Shown here piece by piece: positions 8,702 through 17,546 of a stretch of DNA of 64,000 nt. The notes beneath the pieces are model-generated. The model saw nothing but the letters and a program-made list of their open reading frames with translations. It had not been told where the DNA came from and searched no databases. Position numbers and translations under genes: made by a program. Numbering within the stretch: position 1 is the first letter of the stretch; the number at the start of each line of letters is the position of its first letter. This stretch comes from Modestobacter sp. Leaf380 (lineage in GTDB: Bacteria; Actinomycetota; Actinomycetes; Mycobacteriales; Geodermatophilaceae), in NCBI RefSeq assembly GCF_001424485.1, contig NZ_LMQC01000001.1, positions 377,755-441,754 of the forward strand, written 5' to 3'.

Positions 8702-9088
8702 CGTGGGTCCTCCTCGTGTGGACGCGGTACCCGCGCGGAGCACCCAGGAGGGCCTGCGGACGGTCGGGACACGTCGCCGCTGTACGGCGACCAGGGCTTG
8801 CGTCCGCCACGGTCGGTAGCACCCTGCCGGGGGGACGACCGTGCCGGTGACGGTGTGACAGCAGACTAACCACGCACGCCGGGCGGACCGCGGCGCGTCG
8901 GTGGTGATCCGCGCGCCACCGCCCCGCGAGCCACACGCGACTCTCGGGTCCCTCGACACGCCCGCCGAGCCGCGCGCCGCCGGAGGGTGCCGCACCCCCC
9001 GGCCAGACGCCTGGACACCGGGCCGGGCGGACCTGGCGAGCCGGTGCACGGACCGTGACGCCCGGGCCGGACGCCTTACCATCGCCCC
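8702..9088. promoter_or_regulatory. 387-base divergent intergenic region
   Basis: No gene is seen here. Toward the membrane-protein gene the region holds a Shine-Dalgarno site, a possible -10 TAGTCT on the minus strand (8868-8863), and within the implied leader a perfect 7-bp hairpin. The hairpin pairs GTCGCCG at 8773-8779 with CGGCGAC at 8785-8791 around the loop CTGTA. Toward the FkbM gene, TACCAT at 9077-9082 lies six bases before the GTG start, as in a leaderless promoter. The middle is G+C-rich with nothing recognisable. Confidence 0.4.
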
Positions 9089-10075
9089 GTGCCTGAAGAC
9101 GGTCCGTTCATCTCCTTCGCCCAGAACGCCGAGGACGTCGTCCTGTGGCGGGCCCTCTCGGGCGTCTCGCGGGGCCGCTACGTGGAGGTGGGGGCCAACG
9201 ACCCCACGTCCTCGTCCATCACCCGCGCCTTCTACGACCGGGGGTGGACCGGCCTCGAGATCGAGCCCGTCACGGCCTTCGTCGACGCCTACCGGGAGCA
9301 GCGTCCCGCGGACACGGTCGTACAGGCCGCGGTGACCGACGACGGTGCCGACTCGGTCGTCATCCACGTGGTCGACGGGACCGGGCTCTCCACGCTGGAC
9401 GGGTCGATCATGGACCGCCACCGCGACAGCGGCTGGACCGCCCACGAGGAGGTGGTGCCGGCCAGGAGGCTGGACGACGTCCTCGAGGAGAACTTGTCCC
9501 CCGACGAGCCCATCCACTTCCTGGTGGTGGACGTCGAGGGCTCGGAGGGCGCGGTCCTCCGGTCCGTGGACCTCCTACGGTGGCGGCCGTGGGTCCTCGT
9601 GGTGGAGGCCACGGCACCCAACTCGACCGAGCAGACCCACGGCGAGTGGGAGCCCCGGGTCCTCGAGGCCGGATACGAGTTCTGCCTGTTCGACGGACTG
9701 TCCCGCTTCTACGTGGCCGCCGAGCACGCCGACGAGCTCCGGGTCGACCTCTCCGCCCCGGCCAACCCCCTCGACCGTTTCGTCACCCACGACAGCTCAC
9801 GCGCAGCAGAGTCGCTGTCCCGGAGCAAGGCCGAGCTCACCGCCCTGCGCAGCCGCCACGCCGAGGTGCTCCAGGACCTCATCCGCTGGCGGGGCAGCGT
9901 GCTCGCGCGCTGGACCGAGGCCAGCCGCGCCGGGGGGGACGGACACCCCGGCGCCCGGACCCACGAGGTGGTCCGGCTCCAGGAGGAGCTCGCCGCGATC
10001 CGCGAGACGGTCTCCTGGCGGGTCACGTCCCCCCTGCGGACCGTGCAGAAGCGTCGACTGCAGGGCCGGAGTTGA
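9089..10075 (+). CDS. FkbM-family SAM-dependent methyltransferase with coiled-coil tail
   Basis: This 328-residue protein has an FkbM methyltransferase domain at about 5-215. It shows FAQNAEDVVLWRAL near the start, the SAM-binding YVEVGANDP at about 31-39, and VVDVEGSEGAVLRS as the later motif. Such enzymes usually O-methylate sugars of surface glycans. Residues from about 240 are charged and helical and end in LQEELAAIRETVSWRVTSPLR, a tail common in glycan-modifying enzymes and probably an oligomerisation or membrane-anchoring helix. The GTG start has no Shine-Dalgarno, but TACCAT lies six bases upstream, so the mRNA may be leaderless. The stop overlaps the TTG of the next gene. Confidence 0.82.
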   Translation: MPEDGPFISFAQNAEDVVLWRALSGVSRGRYVEVGANDPTSSSITRAFYDRGWTGLEIEPVTAFVDAYREQRPADTVVQAAVTDDGADSVVIHVVDGTGLSTLDGSIMDRHRDSGWTAHEEVVPARRLDDVLEENLSPDEPIHFLVVDVEGSEGAVLRSVDLLRWRPWVLVVEATAPNSTEQTHGEWEPRVLEAGYEFCLFDGLSRFYVAAEHADELRVDLSAPANPLDRFVTHDSSRAAESLSRSKAELTALRSRHAEVLQDLIRWRGSVLARWTEASRAGGDGHPGARTHEVVRLQEELAAIRETVSWRVTSPLRTVQKRRLQGRS

Positions 10076-11583
10076 GCGGCACCGCTGTCGACGAGCACGG
10101 CGTCGGGGTGCTCGGGCGTCGCCTGCGCGCTGCCGCTGACGTCCTGGGTCTCGACGTCCCGGCCGCCGAGGGCGTTCCCGAGATCGACGCCTCGATCGTG
10201 TTCGGCGTGGTCGTCGAGCACGTCCACCGCAGTGCGACACCCGACCTCTGGCTCGTCCTGGCAGCCCTGACAGGGTCCCTGCCTGGGCATGACCTCGTGG
10301 TCGCGGCCCTCCGCCAGCGTGACCTGCAGAGCGCGGGCAACTTCGCCGCCTGGCTGCTCGAAGCCGGACACCGGGAGGCCCTGGCCGGGCACCCGGACGC
10401 CGAGATGGAGATCGTCACGGGCGTGGTCGTGGACGTCGACTTCTCGGCCAGCCACGACCTGCACACCGGCATCCAGCGTGTCGTCCGTGAGACGGTCCCG
10501 CGCTGGGACGCCGCCCACGACGTCGTCCTGACCGCGTGGACCCCGGGCGGCGGTGCCATGAGGGCCCTGCAGGGGCACGAGGCCGACCGGGTGCTCCGCT
10601 GGGGCCAGGTGGCACCTGCTGTGTCCGGGGGCAGGAACACCAGCACGCCACCCCCCTCCACCCCGACCCTGGTGGTGCCCTGGCGCAGCTCTGTCGTCCT
10701 GTTGGAGAACCCCCGCCCCGAGTGCTGCGCGGCCATCGTCGGCATGTCCCGGTTCTCCGGCAACGCGGTCTCCCTCATCGGCTACGACTGCATCCCCGCA
10801 CTGAGCCCCGAGCTGATCCACCCGGGGTTGCCCGACCGTTTCATGCGCTACCTCGAGGTGGTCAAGCACGCCCGCACGGTCGCCGGGATCAGCGCCGCCG
10901 CGACCCAGGAGTTCCGCGGCTTCCGTGACATGCTCGGGGCCCAGGGGCTCACCGGTCCCGACGTGGTCGAGTGCGTCCTGCCCGTGGCTGCTCCGCCCGG
11001 CGGGGACGCCGCTCGGTCCGAGATCCCGATGGTGGTGTGCGTCGGGAGCTTCGAGCCCCGGAAGAACCAGCTCGCGGTGCTGCACGCCGCCGAGCACCTG
11101 TGGCGTTCGGGCCTCGTCTTCGAGCTGCAGTTCATCGGGGGTGGAGGCTGGCCCACCGAGTTCGACCTGATGATGCGCCGCCTCCTCGCCGAGGGCCGTC
11201 CGGTCCGCCGGCGGACGGCAGTCTCGGAGGAGGAGCTCTGGTCAGCCCTGCGTGGGGCCCGCTTCTCCGTCTTCGTCAGCCTGCACGAGGGCTTCGGACT
11301 CCCCGTCGCGGAGTCGCTCGCCTGCGGTACCCCCTGCCTGACGAGCGACTTCGGCAGCACCCGCGAGATCGCGGACGGTGGCGGTGCGCTCGTCGTGGAC
11401 CCCCGTGACGACCTCGCCATCGCCGAGCAGATGCGTCGGCTGCTGACCGACGACGACCTGGTCGAGCAGCTGACCCTGGCGGCGCGGCGACGGCCCCCAC
11501 GCGGGTGGGACGACTACGCGGAGCAGCTGTGGTCGCTGACGTCCCCGCTGCCCATCCACGAGAGCACGGGAGCCCGACCATGA
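10072..11583 (+). CDS. GT4-like glycosyltransferase with long N-terminal region (first of a tandem pair)
   Basis: This 503-residue protein has a C-terminal GT-B lobe. It contains CVGSFEPRKNQ (donor-binding Arg and Lys) and SLHEGFGLPVAESLACG (E-x7-E). The roughly 120 residues before HTGIQRVVRET are not a standard GT4 N-lobe and have no hydrophobic segment. The next gene has the same layout and the matching TGIQRVARET, so the two arose by duplication. The TTG at 10072 overlaps the TGA of the methyltransferase gene, and AGGG lies six bases upstream. A GTG twelve codons later is the alternative start. The arrangement suggests FkbM and both transferases build or cap one glycan. Confidence 0.78.
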   Translation: MSGTAVDEHGVGVLGRRLRAAADVLGLDVPAAEGVPEIDASIVFGVVVEHVHRSATPDLWLVLAALTGSLPGHDLVVAALRQRDLQSAGNFAAWLLEAGHREALAGHPDAEMEIVTGVVVDVDFSASHDLHTGIQRVVRETVPRWDAAHDVVLTAWTPGGGAMRALQGHEADRVLRWGQVAPAVSGGRNTSTPPPSTPTLVVPWRSSVVLLENPRPECCAAIVGMSRFSGNAVSLIGYDCIPALSPELIHPGLPDRFMRYLEVVKHARTVAGISAAATQEFRGFRDMLGAQGLTGPDVVECVLPVAAPPGGDAARSEIPMVVCVGSFEPRKNQLAVLHAAEHLWRSGLVFELQFIGGGGWPTEFDLMMRRLLAEGRPVRRRTAVSEEELWSALRGARFSVFVSLHEGFGLPVAESLACGTPCLTSDFGSTREIADGGGALVVDPRDDLAIAEQMRRLLTDDDLVEQLTLAARRRPPRGWDDYAEQLWSLTSPLPIHESTGARP

Positions 11584-13085
11584 GGACACGTCCGACGACG
11601 ACCGTGTCGCTGTCCCACCGGCTCGCCTTCTCGACCCCAGCCGTCCGCCGTGCCCTGAACGCACGGGTCGCGACGGTCGTCGGTTGCCTGGAGGGCGACG
11701 TCACGGCCTCGGCCGCCGGGGACCTCCCGGACCGCTTCCTGGAGGCGTTGGCGGGTGCCGACGCCTCCGCGGTGTGGTTGGCCCTGGCCGTGCTCGACGC
11801 CGAGCTACCCACGACCGAGGACGTCCAGCGGGTCGTGCGGGCCATCCGACTGGACGGCGTCGACGTGGCCTTCGGGGCACCGGTCTCCCGCACCATCGGG
11901 GCCTGGGCCGGCCCCGGCACGGTGACCGAGGTGCAGGTCGTGCGCGGCGGCACCCTGGTCGACCTCGAGCACACGGCCCGCGCCGGGTTGGCCACCGGCA
12001 TCCAGCGGGTCGCCCGTGAGACGTCCAGACGGTGGGTCCGGGACCACGACGTGCAGCTGGTCGGTTGGGGCGGGTCGCACACCCACCTGCGCTCCCTCAC
12101 CGCGGGCGAGCAGCACCGGGCCCTGCACGGGGGCCCCGCACCCGCCCAGGACCGGGGCAGCCGGGAGGTCGTCGTGGTGCCCTGGGAGTCCACGTACCTC
12201 CTGCCCGAGCTGTCGCCGGAGCGGCCGCGCAACGAGCGCATCGCCGCCCTCGCCCAGTTCGCCCGGAGCCGGACCGGTGTCATCGGCTTCGACTGCGTCC
12301 CGATCACCACGGCGGAGACCACGGCACTGGGCGTGAGCGAGGCGTTCGCGACCAACCTGGCCGCCGTCCGGCACATGGACCGGGTATCGGCGATCTCCGA
12401 AGCCGCCGCGACCGAGTACCGCGGCTGGGCGAGCATGCTGGCCAGCATCGGGCAGGTCGGGCCCTCCGTGCACGCGGACGTCCTCCCGGCCGAGGCTCCG
12501 CCGGCGACCCCCGAGGCGCTGGCCTCCGTCGGCGCCGACCTCACGCTCCCCGGCCTCCCGATGGTCTTGTGCGTGGGGACGCACGAACCCCGCAAGAACC
12601 ACGTCGCTCTCCTCCACGCAGCCGAGCTCCTCTGGGCCTCCGGCCTGCAGTTCAACCTGGTGCTCGTCGGCGGGCGTTCCTGGAACGACGACGCCTTCCA
12701 GGAGGCCGTGGCCGTGGCCCGGGGGCGCAACCGCCCGCTGGACGTCGTGACGTCGATGACCGACGACCACCTCTGGGCCGCCTACCGGGTGGCCCACTGT
12801 GTCGTCTTCCCGTCCCTGAACGAGGGGTTCGGGCTGCCCATCGCAGAAGCCCTCGCCTGCGGCACACCGGTCGTCACCTCGGGCTACGGCTCGATGGCCG
12901 AGATCGCGGCCGCAGGCGGTGCGGTCCTGATCGACCCGAGGGACGACGCCAGCATCGCCTCCGGGCTGCGGGCACTGCTCACCGACGTCGGCCTGCACAC
13001 TGCTCTCGGGGCGCAGGCGCGGTCCCGCCCGCCACGCTCCTGGGACGACTACGCCGGGGACGTGTGGGCGTCGCTGACAACGTAG
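11580..13085 (+). CDS. GT4-like glycosyltransferase with long N-terminal region (second of the pair)
   Basis: This 501-residue paralogue has the same order of elements as the preceding protein. It has an N-terminal region of about 150 residues, then TGIQRVARET, VGTHEPRKNH, and the donor-site SLNEGFGLPIAEALACG. The ATG at 11580 overlaps the previous stop (ATGA), and GGGAG lies seven bases upstream, so this start is well supported. The 124 bases after its stop carry only a short imperfect inverted repeat (CCTCC/GGAGG at 13099-13113) before the ABC exporter genes. It is probably a cytosolic enzyme acting before export. Donor sugar unknown. Confidence 0.8.
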   Translation: MRTRPTTTVSLSHRLAFSTPAVRRALNARVATVVGCLEGDVTASAAGDLPDRFLEALAGADASAVWLALAVLDAELPTTEDVQRVVRAIRLDGVDVAFGAPVSRTIGAWAGPGTVTEVQVVRGGTLVDLEHTARAGLATGIQRVARETSRRWVRDHDVQLVGWGGSHTHLRSLTAGEQHRALHGGPAPAQDRGSREVVVVPWESTYLLPELSPERPRNERIAALAQFARSRTGVIGFDCVPITTAETTALGVSEAFATNLAAVRHMDRVSAISEAAATEYRGWASMLASIGQVGPSVHADVLPAEAPPATPEALASVGADLTLPGLPMVLCVGTHEPRKNHVALLHAAELLWASGLQFNLVLVGGRSWNDDAFQEAVAVARGRNRPLDVVTSMTDDHLWAAYRVAHCVVFPSLNEGFGLPIAEALACGTPVVTSGYGSMAEIAAAGGAVLIDPRDDASIASGLRALLTDVGLHTALGAQARSRPPRSWDDYAGDVWASLTT

Positions 13086-13209
13086 GCACGGCACCGCCCC
13101 TCCACCACGGAGGTGCGACCACCCACCTGGGGGCGTCCACCCGGTCCTCAGGCGACCCGACACCGGCTCTGCCGCAGTCCCCCCGGGGACGATCTCAGTA
13201 CGGAGACAC

Positions 13210-14115
13210 ATGAGCACGCTCGAATCCGAGGGACGCAGCGCCCGCCTGGCCCAGGAGGACTGGCAGTCGAGCGCACCTGGCGGAGGCCTCTTCTCCGGCA
13301 CGTTGCGGTCGGTGCGGGAGATCGCCGGACAGAAGGAGCTCCTGGGGCTCCTGGTGAGGCGAGAGCTGAAGGCCCGGTACAAGGACAGCACCCTGGGCTT
13401 CCTCTGGAGCCTGCTGCGCCCGCTGTCCATCCTGGTCGTCTACTACGTCGCCATCGGGAAGTTCCTGGGTGCCGAACGGCAGATCCCCGAGTTCGCGATC
13501 TACATCTTCACCGGTCTCATGATCTGGCAGCTCTTCTCCGAGATCGTCAGCTCGAGCACCGGGTCGATCGTGGGGAACGCAGGGCTGGTGCGGAAGATCT
13601 ACCTCCCCCGCGAGGTGTTCCCGTTCGCCACCGTGGGCTCAGCCCTGTTCAACTTCCTCACCCAGCTGGTGATCCTCATACCGGCCATCCTGCTGTCGGG
13701 GAGCATCCCCACCGGCAGCCGCCTGCTCTACGTGCCGCTGTCGCTGGCGGTCATCGTGGTCTTCGCCACGGCCCTGGGCCTGGCCCTCGCCGCGGTCAAC
13801 GTCTACCTCCGCGACGTGCAGTACCTCGTGGAGATCTCCTTGACCATCCTGTTCTGGGCCTCCCCCGTGGTCTACAGCTGGGCCCTCGTCCGGGACGCCC
13901 TGGGCTCCGTGGCCGAGGGCATCTACCTCGACAACCCGATCACCCTGGCCGTGCTGGGAATGCAGCGGGCCCTGTGGGTGGCCGGCACCGACCAGCCGAG
14001 CCCGGAGGGCCTGGCCGGCCGACTGGGTGTCTGCCTGGTCGTCGGACTCGTCCTGTTGTGGCTGGCGCAGCGGCTCTTCGCCCGCCTCGAGGGCAACTTC
14101 GCTCAGGAGCTGTGA
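13210..14115 (+). CDS. wzm: Polysaccharide ABC exporter, permease subunit (Wzm/TagG type)
   Basis: This 301-residue ABC-2 type permease has six predicted membrane spans. Before the first span is LLVRRELKARYKDSTLGFLWSLLRP, cut here only for description; the key part is RELKARYKDS-x-LGFLW, the signature of O-antigen and teichoic acid exporters. Together with the following ATPase it would export a completed undecaprenyl-linked glycan across the membrane. The ATG at 13210 has GGAG four bases upstream. The stop overlaps the ATPase start by one base (TGATG), as is usual for this pair. Confidence 0.93.
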   Translation: MSTLESEGRSARLAQEDWQSSAPGGGLFSGTLRSVREIAGQKELLGLLVRRELKARYKDSTLGFLWSLLRPLSILVVYYVAIGKFLGAERQIPEFAIYIFTGLMIWQLFSEIVSSSTGSIVGNAGLVRKIYLPREVFPFATVGSALFNFLTQLVILIPAILLSGSIPTGSRLLYVPLSLAVIVVFATALGLALAAVNVYLRDVQYLVEISLTILFWASPVVYSWALVRDALGSVAEGIYLDNPITLAVLGMQRALWVAGTDQPSPEGLAGRLGVCLVVGLVLLWLAQRLFARLEGNFAQEL

Positions 14116-15320
14116 TGACCACGTCCCGCCCCGCCGTCATCGAGGTCAAGGACCTGTCCAAGCGGTTCGTGATCCGCAAGGACAAGTCGATCAAGGAACG
14201 GATCGTCAACGCCACGCTGTCCCGGCAGCACCGCGAGGACTTCTGGGCCCTCAGGAACGTCGACCTCACGATCGAGTCCGGCTCCACGGTGGGCCTCATC
14301 GGTCCGAACGGGTCCGGTAAGAGCACGCTGCTCAAGGCGATCGGGGGGATCATCCAGCCCACCTCGGGGACCGTCCGACGACGCGGGCGACTGGCCGCCC
14401 TCCTCGAGCTGGGGGCCGGCTTCCACCCCGACCTCACCGGCCGCGACAACGTCTACCTCAACGCCGCGATCCTCGGGCTGAGCCGCCGCCAGACCGACCT
14501 GTACTTCGACGCGATCGTCGAGTTCTCGGGCATCGAGCAGTTCATCGACACCCAGGTGAAGTTCTACAGCTCGGGGATGTACGTCCGGCTGGCCTTCGCC
14601 GTGGCCGTGCACGTGGACCCCGACGTGCTGCTGGTCGACGAGGTCCTCGCTGTCGGGGACGAGCCCTTCCAGCGCAAGTGCATGGACCGGATCAAGCAGT
14701 TCCAGCGCGAGGGACGCACGATCGTGCTGGTGACCCACGCGCTGGACCAGGTCGTCGACATCTGCACGCGCGCCGTCGTCCTGGAGCACGGGCACGTGAT
14801 GCTCGACGGCAGTCCCCGGGACGCGACACGTCTGCTCCGCAAGGACTTCGACGTCACCTCGACCGCCGAGATGGAGGCGAGCGGTCCTGGCACCCACGCC
14901 CGCGTCGTCTCCGTCCAGCCCCGGGACTCGGCGGGCAACAACGTGACCGACGTCCGGCCCGGGGAGGACCTCGTCCTGCGCGTGACCGTCGAGTCCGACC
15001 AGGACCTGGCCGACTGGGTGCTAGGGATCGGCATCGACAGCCCGACCGGCCAAGCGGTCTTCGGCACCAACACCCAGCTCATGGGCACCCGCATGACGAC
15101 GCTGCGCGGGCGTCGGGTCGTGGACGTCCGCCTCGCGGGTCTCCGTCTGGGTGAGGGGCAGTACTTCGTCCACGGGGCCCTGGCCCAGTGGGACGGACCC
15201 ACGTTCGCCAAGCTCTCCCAGGCGGCGCCCCTGGAGGTCGGGGGCACCGGCCGCAGCATCGGCCCGGTCGGGGTCGCCGACCTGACGTCTGAGGTCGTCG
15301 ACGCCGGGGCTCATCGCTGA
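14115..15320 (+). CDS. wzt: Polysaccharide ABC exporter, ATPase subunit with Wzt-type C-terminal domain
   Basis: This 401-residue protein has an N-terminal ABC ATPase with Walker A GPNGSGKST (about 63-71), the variant signature YSSGMYVRLAF, and Walker B VLLVDEVLAVGD. These are typical of the polysaccharide-export (TagH/Wzt) subfamily. After about residue 250 follows a beta-rich domain resembling the Wzt C-terminal domain, which in O-antigen systems recognises a terminal modification of the glycan. The FkbM methyltransferase nearby is a natural source of such a cap (inference). AGGAG precedes the ATG by five bases. A strong bidirectional terminator follows the gene. Confidence 0.92.
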   Translation: MTTSRPAVIEVKDLSKRFVIRKDKSIKERIVNATLSRQHREDFWALRNVDLTIESGSTVGLIGPNGSGKSTLLKAIGGIIQPTSGTVRRRGRLAALLELGAGFHPDLTGRDNVYLNAAILGLSRRQTDLYFDAIVEFSGIEQFIDTQVKFYSSGMYVRLAFAVAVHVDPDVLLVDEVLAVGDEPFQRKCMDRIKQFQREGRTIVLVTHALDQVVDICTRAVVLEHGHVMLDGSPRDATRLLRKDFDVTSTAEMEASGPGTHARVVSVQPRDSAGNNVTDVRPGEDLVLRVTVESDQDLADWVLGIGIDSPTGQAVFGTNTQLMGTRMTTLRGRRVVDVRLAGLRLGEGQYFVHGALAQWDGPTFAKLSQAAPLEVGGTGRSIGPVGVADLTSEVVDAGAHR

Positions 15321-15338
15321 ATCCCCTGCGGGACGGCA

Positions 15339-15378
15339 GAGGGCCGGCGTCCAGGGTCTCCCCCTGGCGCCGGCCCTC
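15339..15378. terminator. Strong bidirectional hairpin terminator
   Basis: GAGGGCCGGCG (15339-15349) pairs perfectly with CGCCGGCCCTC (15368-15378). After a single bulged T, CCAGG pairs with CCTGG around a seven-base loop. That gives 16 paired bases between the converging ATPase and amidase genes, so it can serve both strands. Confidence 0.85.
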
Positions 15379-15392
15379 CGTGGTGTCCCGGG

Positions 15393-17201
15393 TCAGGCCG
15401 GGTAGCGGCTCATGGCCCGGAGGAAGTACTCCATGCTGCTCATGACGTCCTGCCGGAGCTGCTCGTCCCCCGACCCCATCAGGACGGGGAGCCACGCCTC
15501 CTGCTCCCCACGCGCGGCGGGACGCGCCAGGTAGTACTGGTAGGTCTGGTCGACGCGGCGCATGCCCGCCTCGGCAGAGCCCCACACGGCCGCGATCACC
15601 GGCTGCGGGCCGTTGACCCGACGGACGTTGGACCAGTACTGCACCTCCCACCCGTCGGCCGCCCGGTTGAGCGCGGCCTGGTAGATGTTGTCGACGAAGG
15701 CCGCGTCGGAGCTGCCACCCCGGAGGAAGAACTCCTGGCTGGCCATCAACGTGGGACGGAGCGTGTCGATGCGCACGGCGCCACTGGCGAGGTACTGGAG
15801 CCACGTGTTCATGCCGCCCGGGTCAGGAGCCCGCCCGAAGACCTGCTGGTAGGCCTGGGTGATGGTCAGCGTGCGGAACTCGGTGGAGTTCGAGAACGCC
15901 TGGGCCACCGACCGCGTGGACCAACCACCGGTCGACAGCTTCGAGGTCCAGTCGGCCAGTCCGTTGGGATCCGGCGTGCGCACCATCATGTCCTGGTAGA
16001 GGGCCTGGACGAACGACCCGTTGGCCGGTCCACCCGCCACCGCCGCGCGGATCTCCGACAACCTCCCGTAGCCGTACTGGCCGGGACAGGTCGTGCTGCC
16101 CACGTCGCGGTGCCCGAAGATCGTCGGCAGCGTCACCCGCGCTCCCGCGGCGTACCTCGACGTACCTCCGCCACTGGACGTCAGGACGACGCTGCCGTTG
16201 CCGTTCACGCCGTACAGCGAGAACTTCCACCCGATGATGGCCGCGACCGCGTTCGCCGTGGCCTGGGGTACGGGGGTCGTGTCGTAGTTGCCCAGCATGG
16301 ACACACCGAAGGTCGAGGTGTTGAACCCGCCGGCGTGTGCCCCGATGACGGTGCTGGCCAGACCGCCGTAGCGGCCCTCCCACAGCCGTCCGTACTTGTC
16401 GACGATCACGTTGTAGCCGATGTCGCCCCAGCCACGGCTCACTGTGTGGTAGCGGTAGATGGACCGCATCATCGCCGGGACCTGGTCGGCCGTGTAGTTG
16501 TTGGTGTCCGCCGTGTGGTGGAGCGTCGCCGCCTTGATGGTGGTCGCGTACTCGGGGTCCCAGGTGCGGATGTTCTCGTCGGCCCCCCACTGGGCCCGCG
16601 AGTACACGTCGGGCATCGCGAGGGCGGCGTCGGCGGTGTCCTGGATCTCCGGGGACTGCAGGGAGGCGTCCGCGTCGCTGGTCCCGGGGTCCACCAGGTC
16701 CAGCGTCACGCCGGTCGGCTGGTTCCCCGAGCGGGTCACGAGCTCGGCCTCCACGCCGGAGCTGGGGCCGGTCCACAGCGGGGCCGTGCCACCACGCAGA
16801 GCGGCCCCGGAGTCGGTGCCCTCGTTCTGGTCGGCGTCCTCCACGGTCACCGCGGTCCAGTCACCCCACTCACCGGACTCGTCCTGCACCCGCACCTGGA
16901 CCACGGTGTCGGTCACCGCAGGGTCGTAGTCCCAGGTCACACCCACCAGGGAGAACGGGTCGGTGTCCGTCTTGCTCACCGACAGCGTCGGCTCGATCGC
17001 GGAGACGCCACCCACCGGCTCCGTGGTGCCCTCCTGGACCTCGGCCTCGACTGCGGGTTCGGCGACCGAGCCCATCTCGACCTCGTTCGAGGACGTCGCC
17101 ACCGGTTCCGCCTCGGGCAGGGGGGCTGCGTAGACCGGGAGGACGAGCACCGTCCCGGTGAAGGCGATGAAGGCCGTGAGGCCCCCGAGAACACGTCGCA
17201 C
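15393..17201 (-). CDS. Secreted N-acetylmuramoyl-L-alanine amidase (PGRP/Amidase_2) with DUF4214 tail
   Basis: This 602-residue exported protein has a signal peptide (residues 1 to about 26), an acidic linker and beta-rich region, a zinc amidase domain at about 198-390, and four DUF4214 units at about 395-602. The amidase domain opens with SRAQWGADE; His229 in LHHT, His364 in FGHRDVG and Cys372 are the probable zinc ligands. It would cut the lactyl bond between muramic acid and the stem peptide. The DUF4214 units match those of the SpoIID-like protein at 3345-5177 in number and period. The GTG at 17201 has GGAGG about ten bases upstream. Its place between exporter and LCP ligase suggests wall remodelling during glycan attachment (inference). 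Confidence 0.9.
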   Translation of the reverse strand: MRRVLGGLTAFIAFTGTVLVLPVYAAPLPEAEPVATSSNEVEMGSVAEPAVEAEVQEGTTEPVGGVSAIEPTLSVSKTDTDPFSLVGVTWDYDPAVTDTVVQVRVQDESGEWGDWTAVTVEDADQNEGTDSGAALRGGTAPLWTGPSSGVEAELVTRSGNQPTGVTLDLVDPGTSDADASLQSPEIQDTADAALAMPDVYSRAQWGADENIRTWDPEYATTIKAATLHHTADTNNYTADQVPAMMRSIYRYHTVSRGWGDIGYNVIVDKYGRLWEGRYGGLASTVIGAHAGGFNTSTFGVSMLGNYDTTPVPQATANAVAAIIGWKFSLYGVNGNGSVVLTSSGGGTSRYAAGARVTLPTIFGHRDVGSTTCPGQYGYGRLSEIRAAVAGGPANGSFVQALYQDMMVRTPDPNGLADWTSKLSTGGWSTRSVAQAFSNSTEFRTLTITQAYQQVFGRAPDPGGMNTWLQYLASGAVRIDTLRPTLMASQEFFLRGGSSDAAFVDNIYQAALNRAADGWEVQYWSNVRRVNGPQPVIAAVWGSAEAGMRRVDQTYQYYLARPAARGEQEAWLPVLMGSGDEQLRQDVMSSMEYFLRAMSRYPA

Positions 17202-17546
17202 TGTCTACGAACCTCCACTCGTGGTCAGGCCCGTTACAGCCTGAACTGGAACCACTGCTCCCTGTCCATCGACAGGAACGAGGTACAGCTTGAGGTCCCC
17301 CGGGCCACGGACGTCGCACGTCACGCGACTCCCGTGCACCCAGGCTCGTTTTCGTCACTTGACGCTGACGAGCCCGGGCCCGGGCTGTCGACACCCGCCC
17401 CCGCACGACCCCCGCCGTGCCGTCGCCAGGGCCCGTGGCGCGTCCCGCCCCGGCCCGGTGACCGCCTCGTCGTATCGTCGGGGCACTCCGCAGCTGGACG
17501 ACGAGGAACGCGAACCGGTGCGCCCGGCCCGACGTGAGGAACGACC
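17202..17546. promoter_or_regulatory. 345-base divergent region between amidase and LCP genes
   Basis: No gene is seen here. A small inverted repeat, CCTGTC-CATC-GACAGG, lies at 17261-17276. TTGACG at 17359-17364 matches the -35 consensus and is followed by the 14-bp self-complementary palindrome GCCCGGGCCCGGGC (17372-17385), which could be an operator; no good -10 follows it. TATCGT at 17473-17478 is the best -10 for the LCP gene and would give a leader of about 60 nt. Confidence 0.35.

Noticed and set aside
8702-9517. N-terminal extension of the large membrane protein by about 270 residues
   Set aside because: The added part is not hydrophobic, overlaps the divergent FkbM gene and leaves the strong GAGGAGG site before the ATG at 8701 unexplained.
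13099-13113. Hairpin CCTCC-ACCAC-GGAGG before the ABC exporter genes
   Set aside because: Only five base pairs, no terminator or promoter features around it; likely chance in this base composition.
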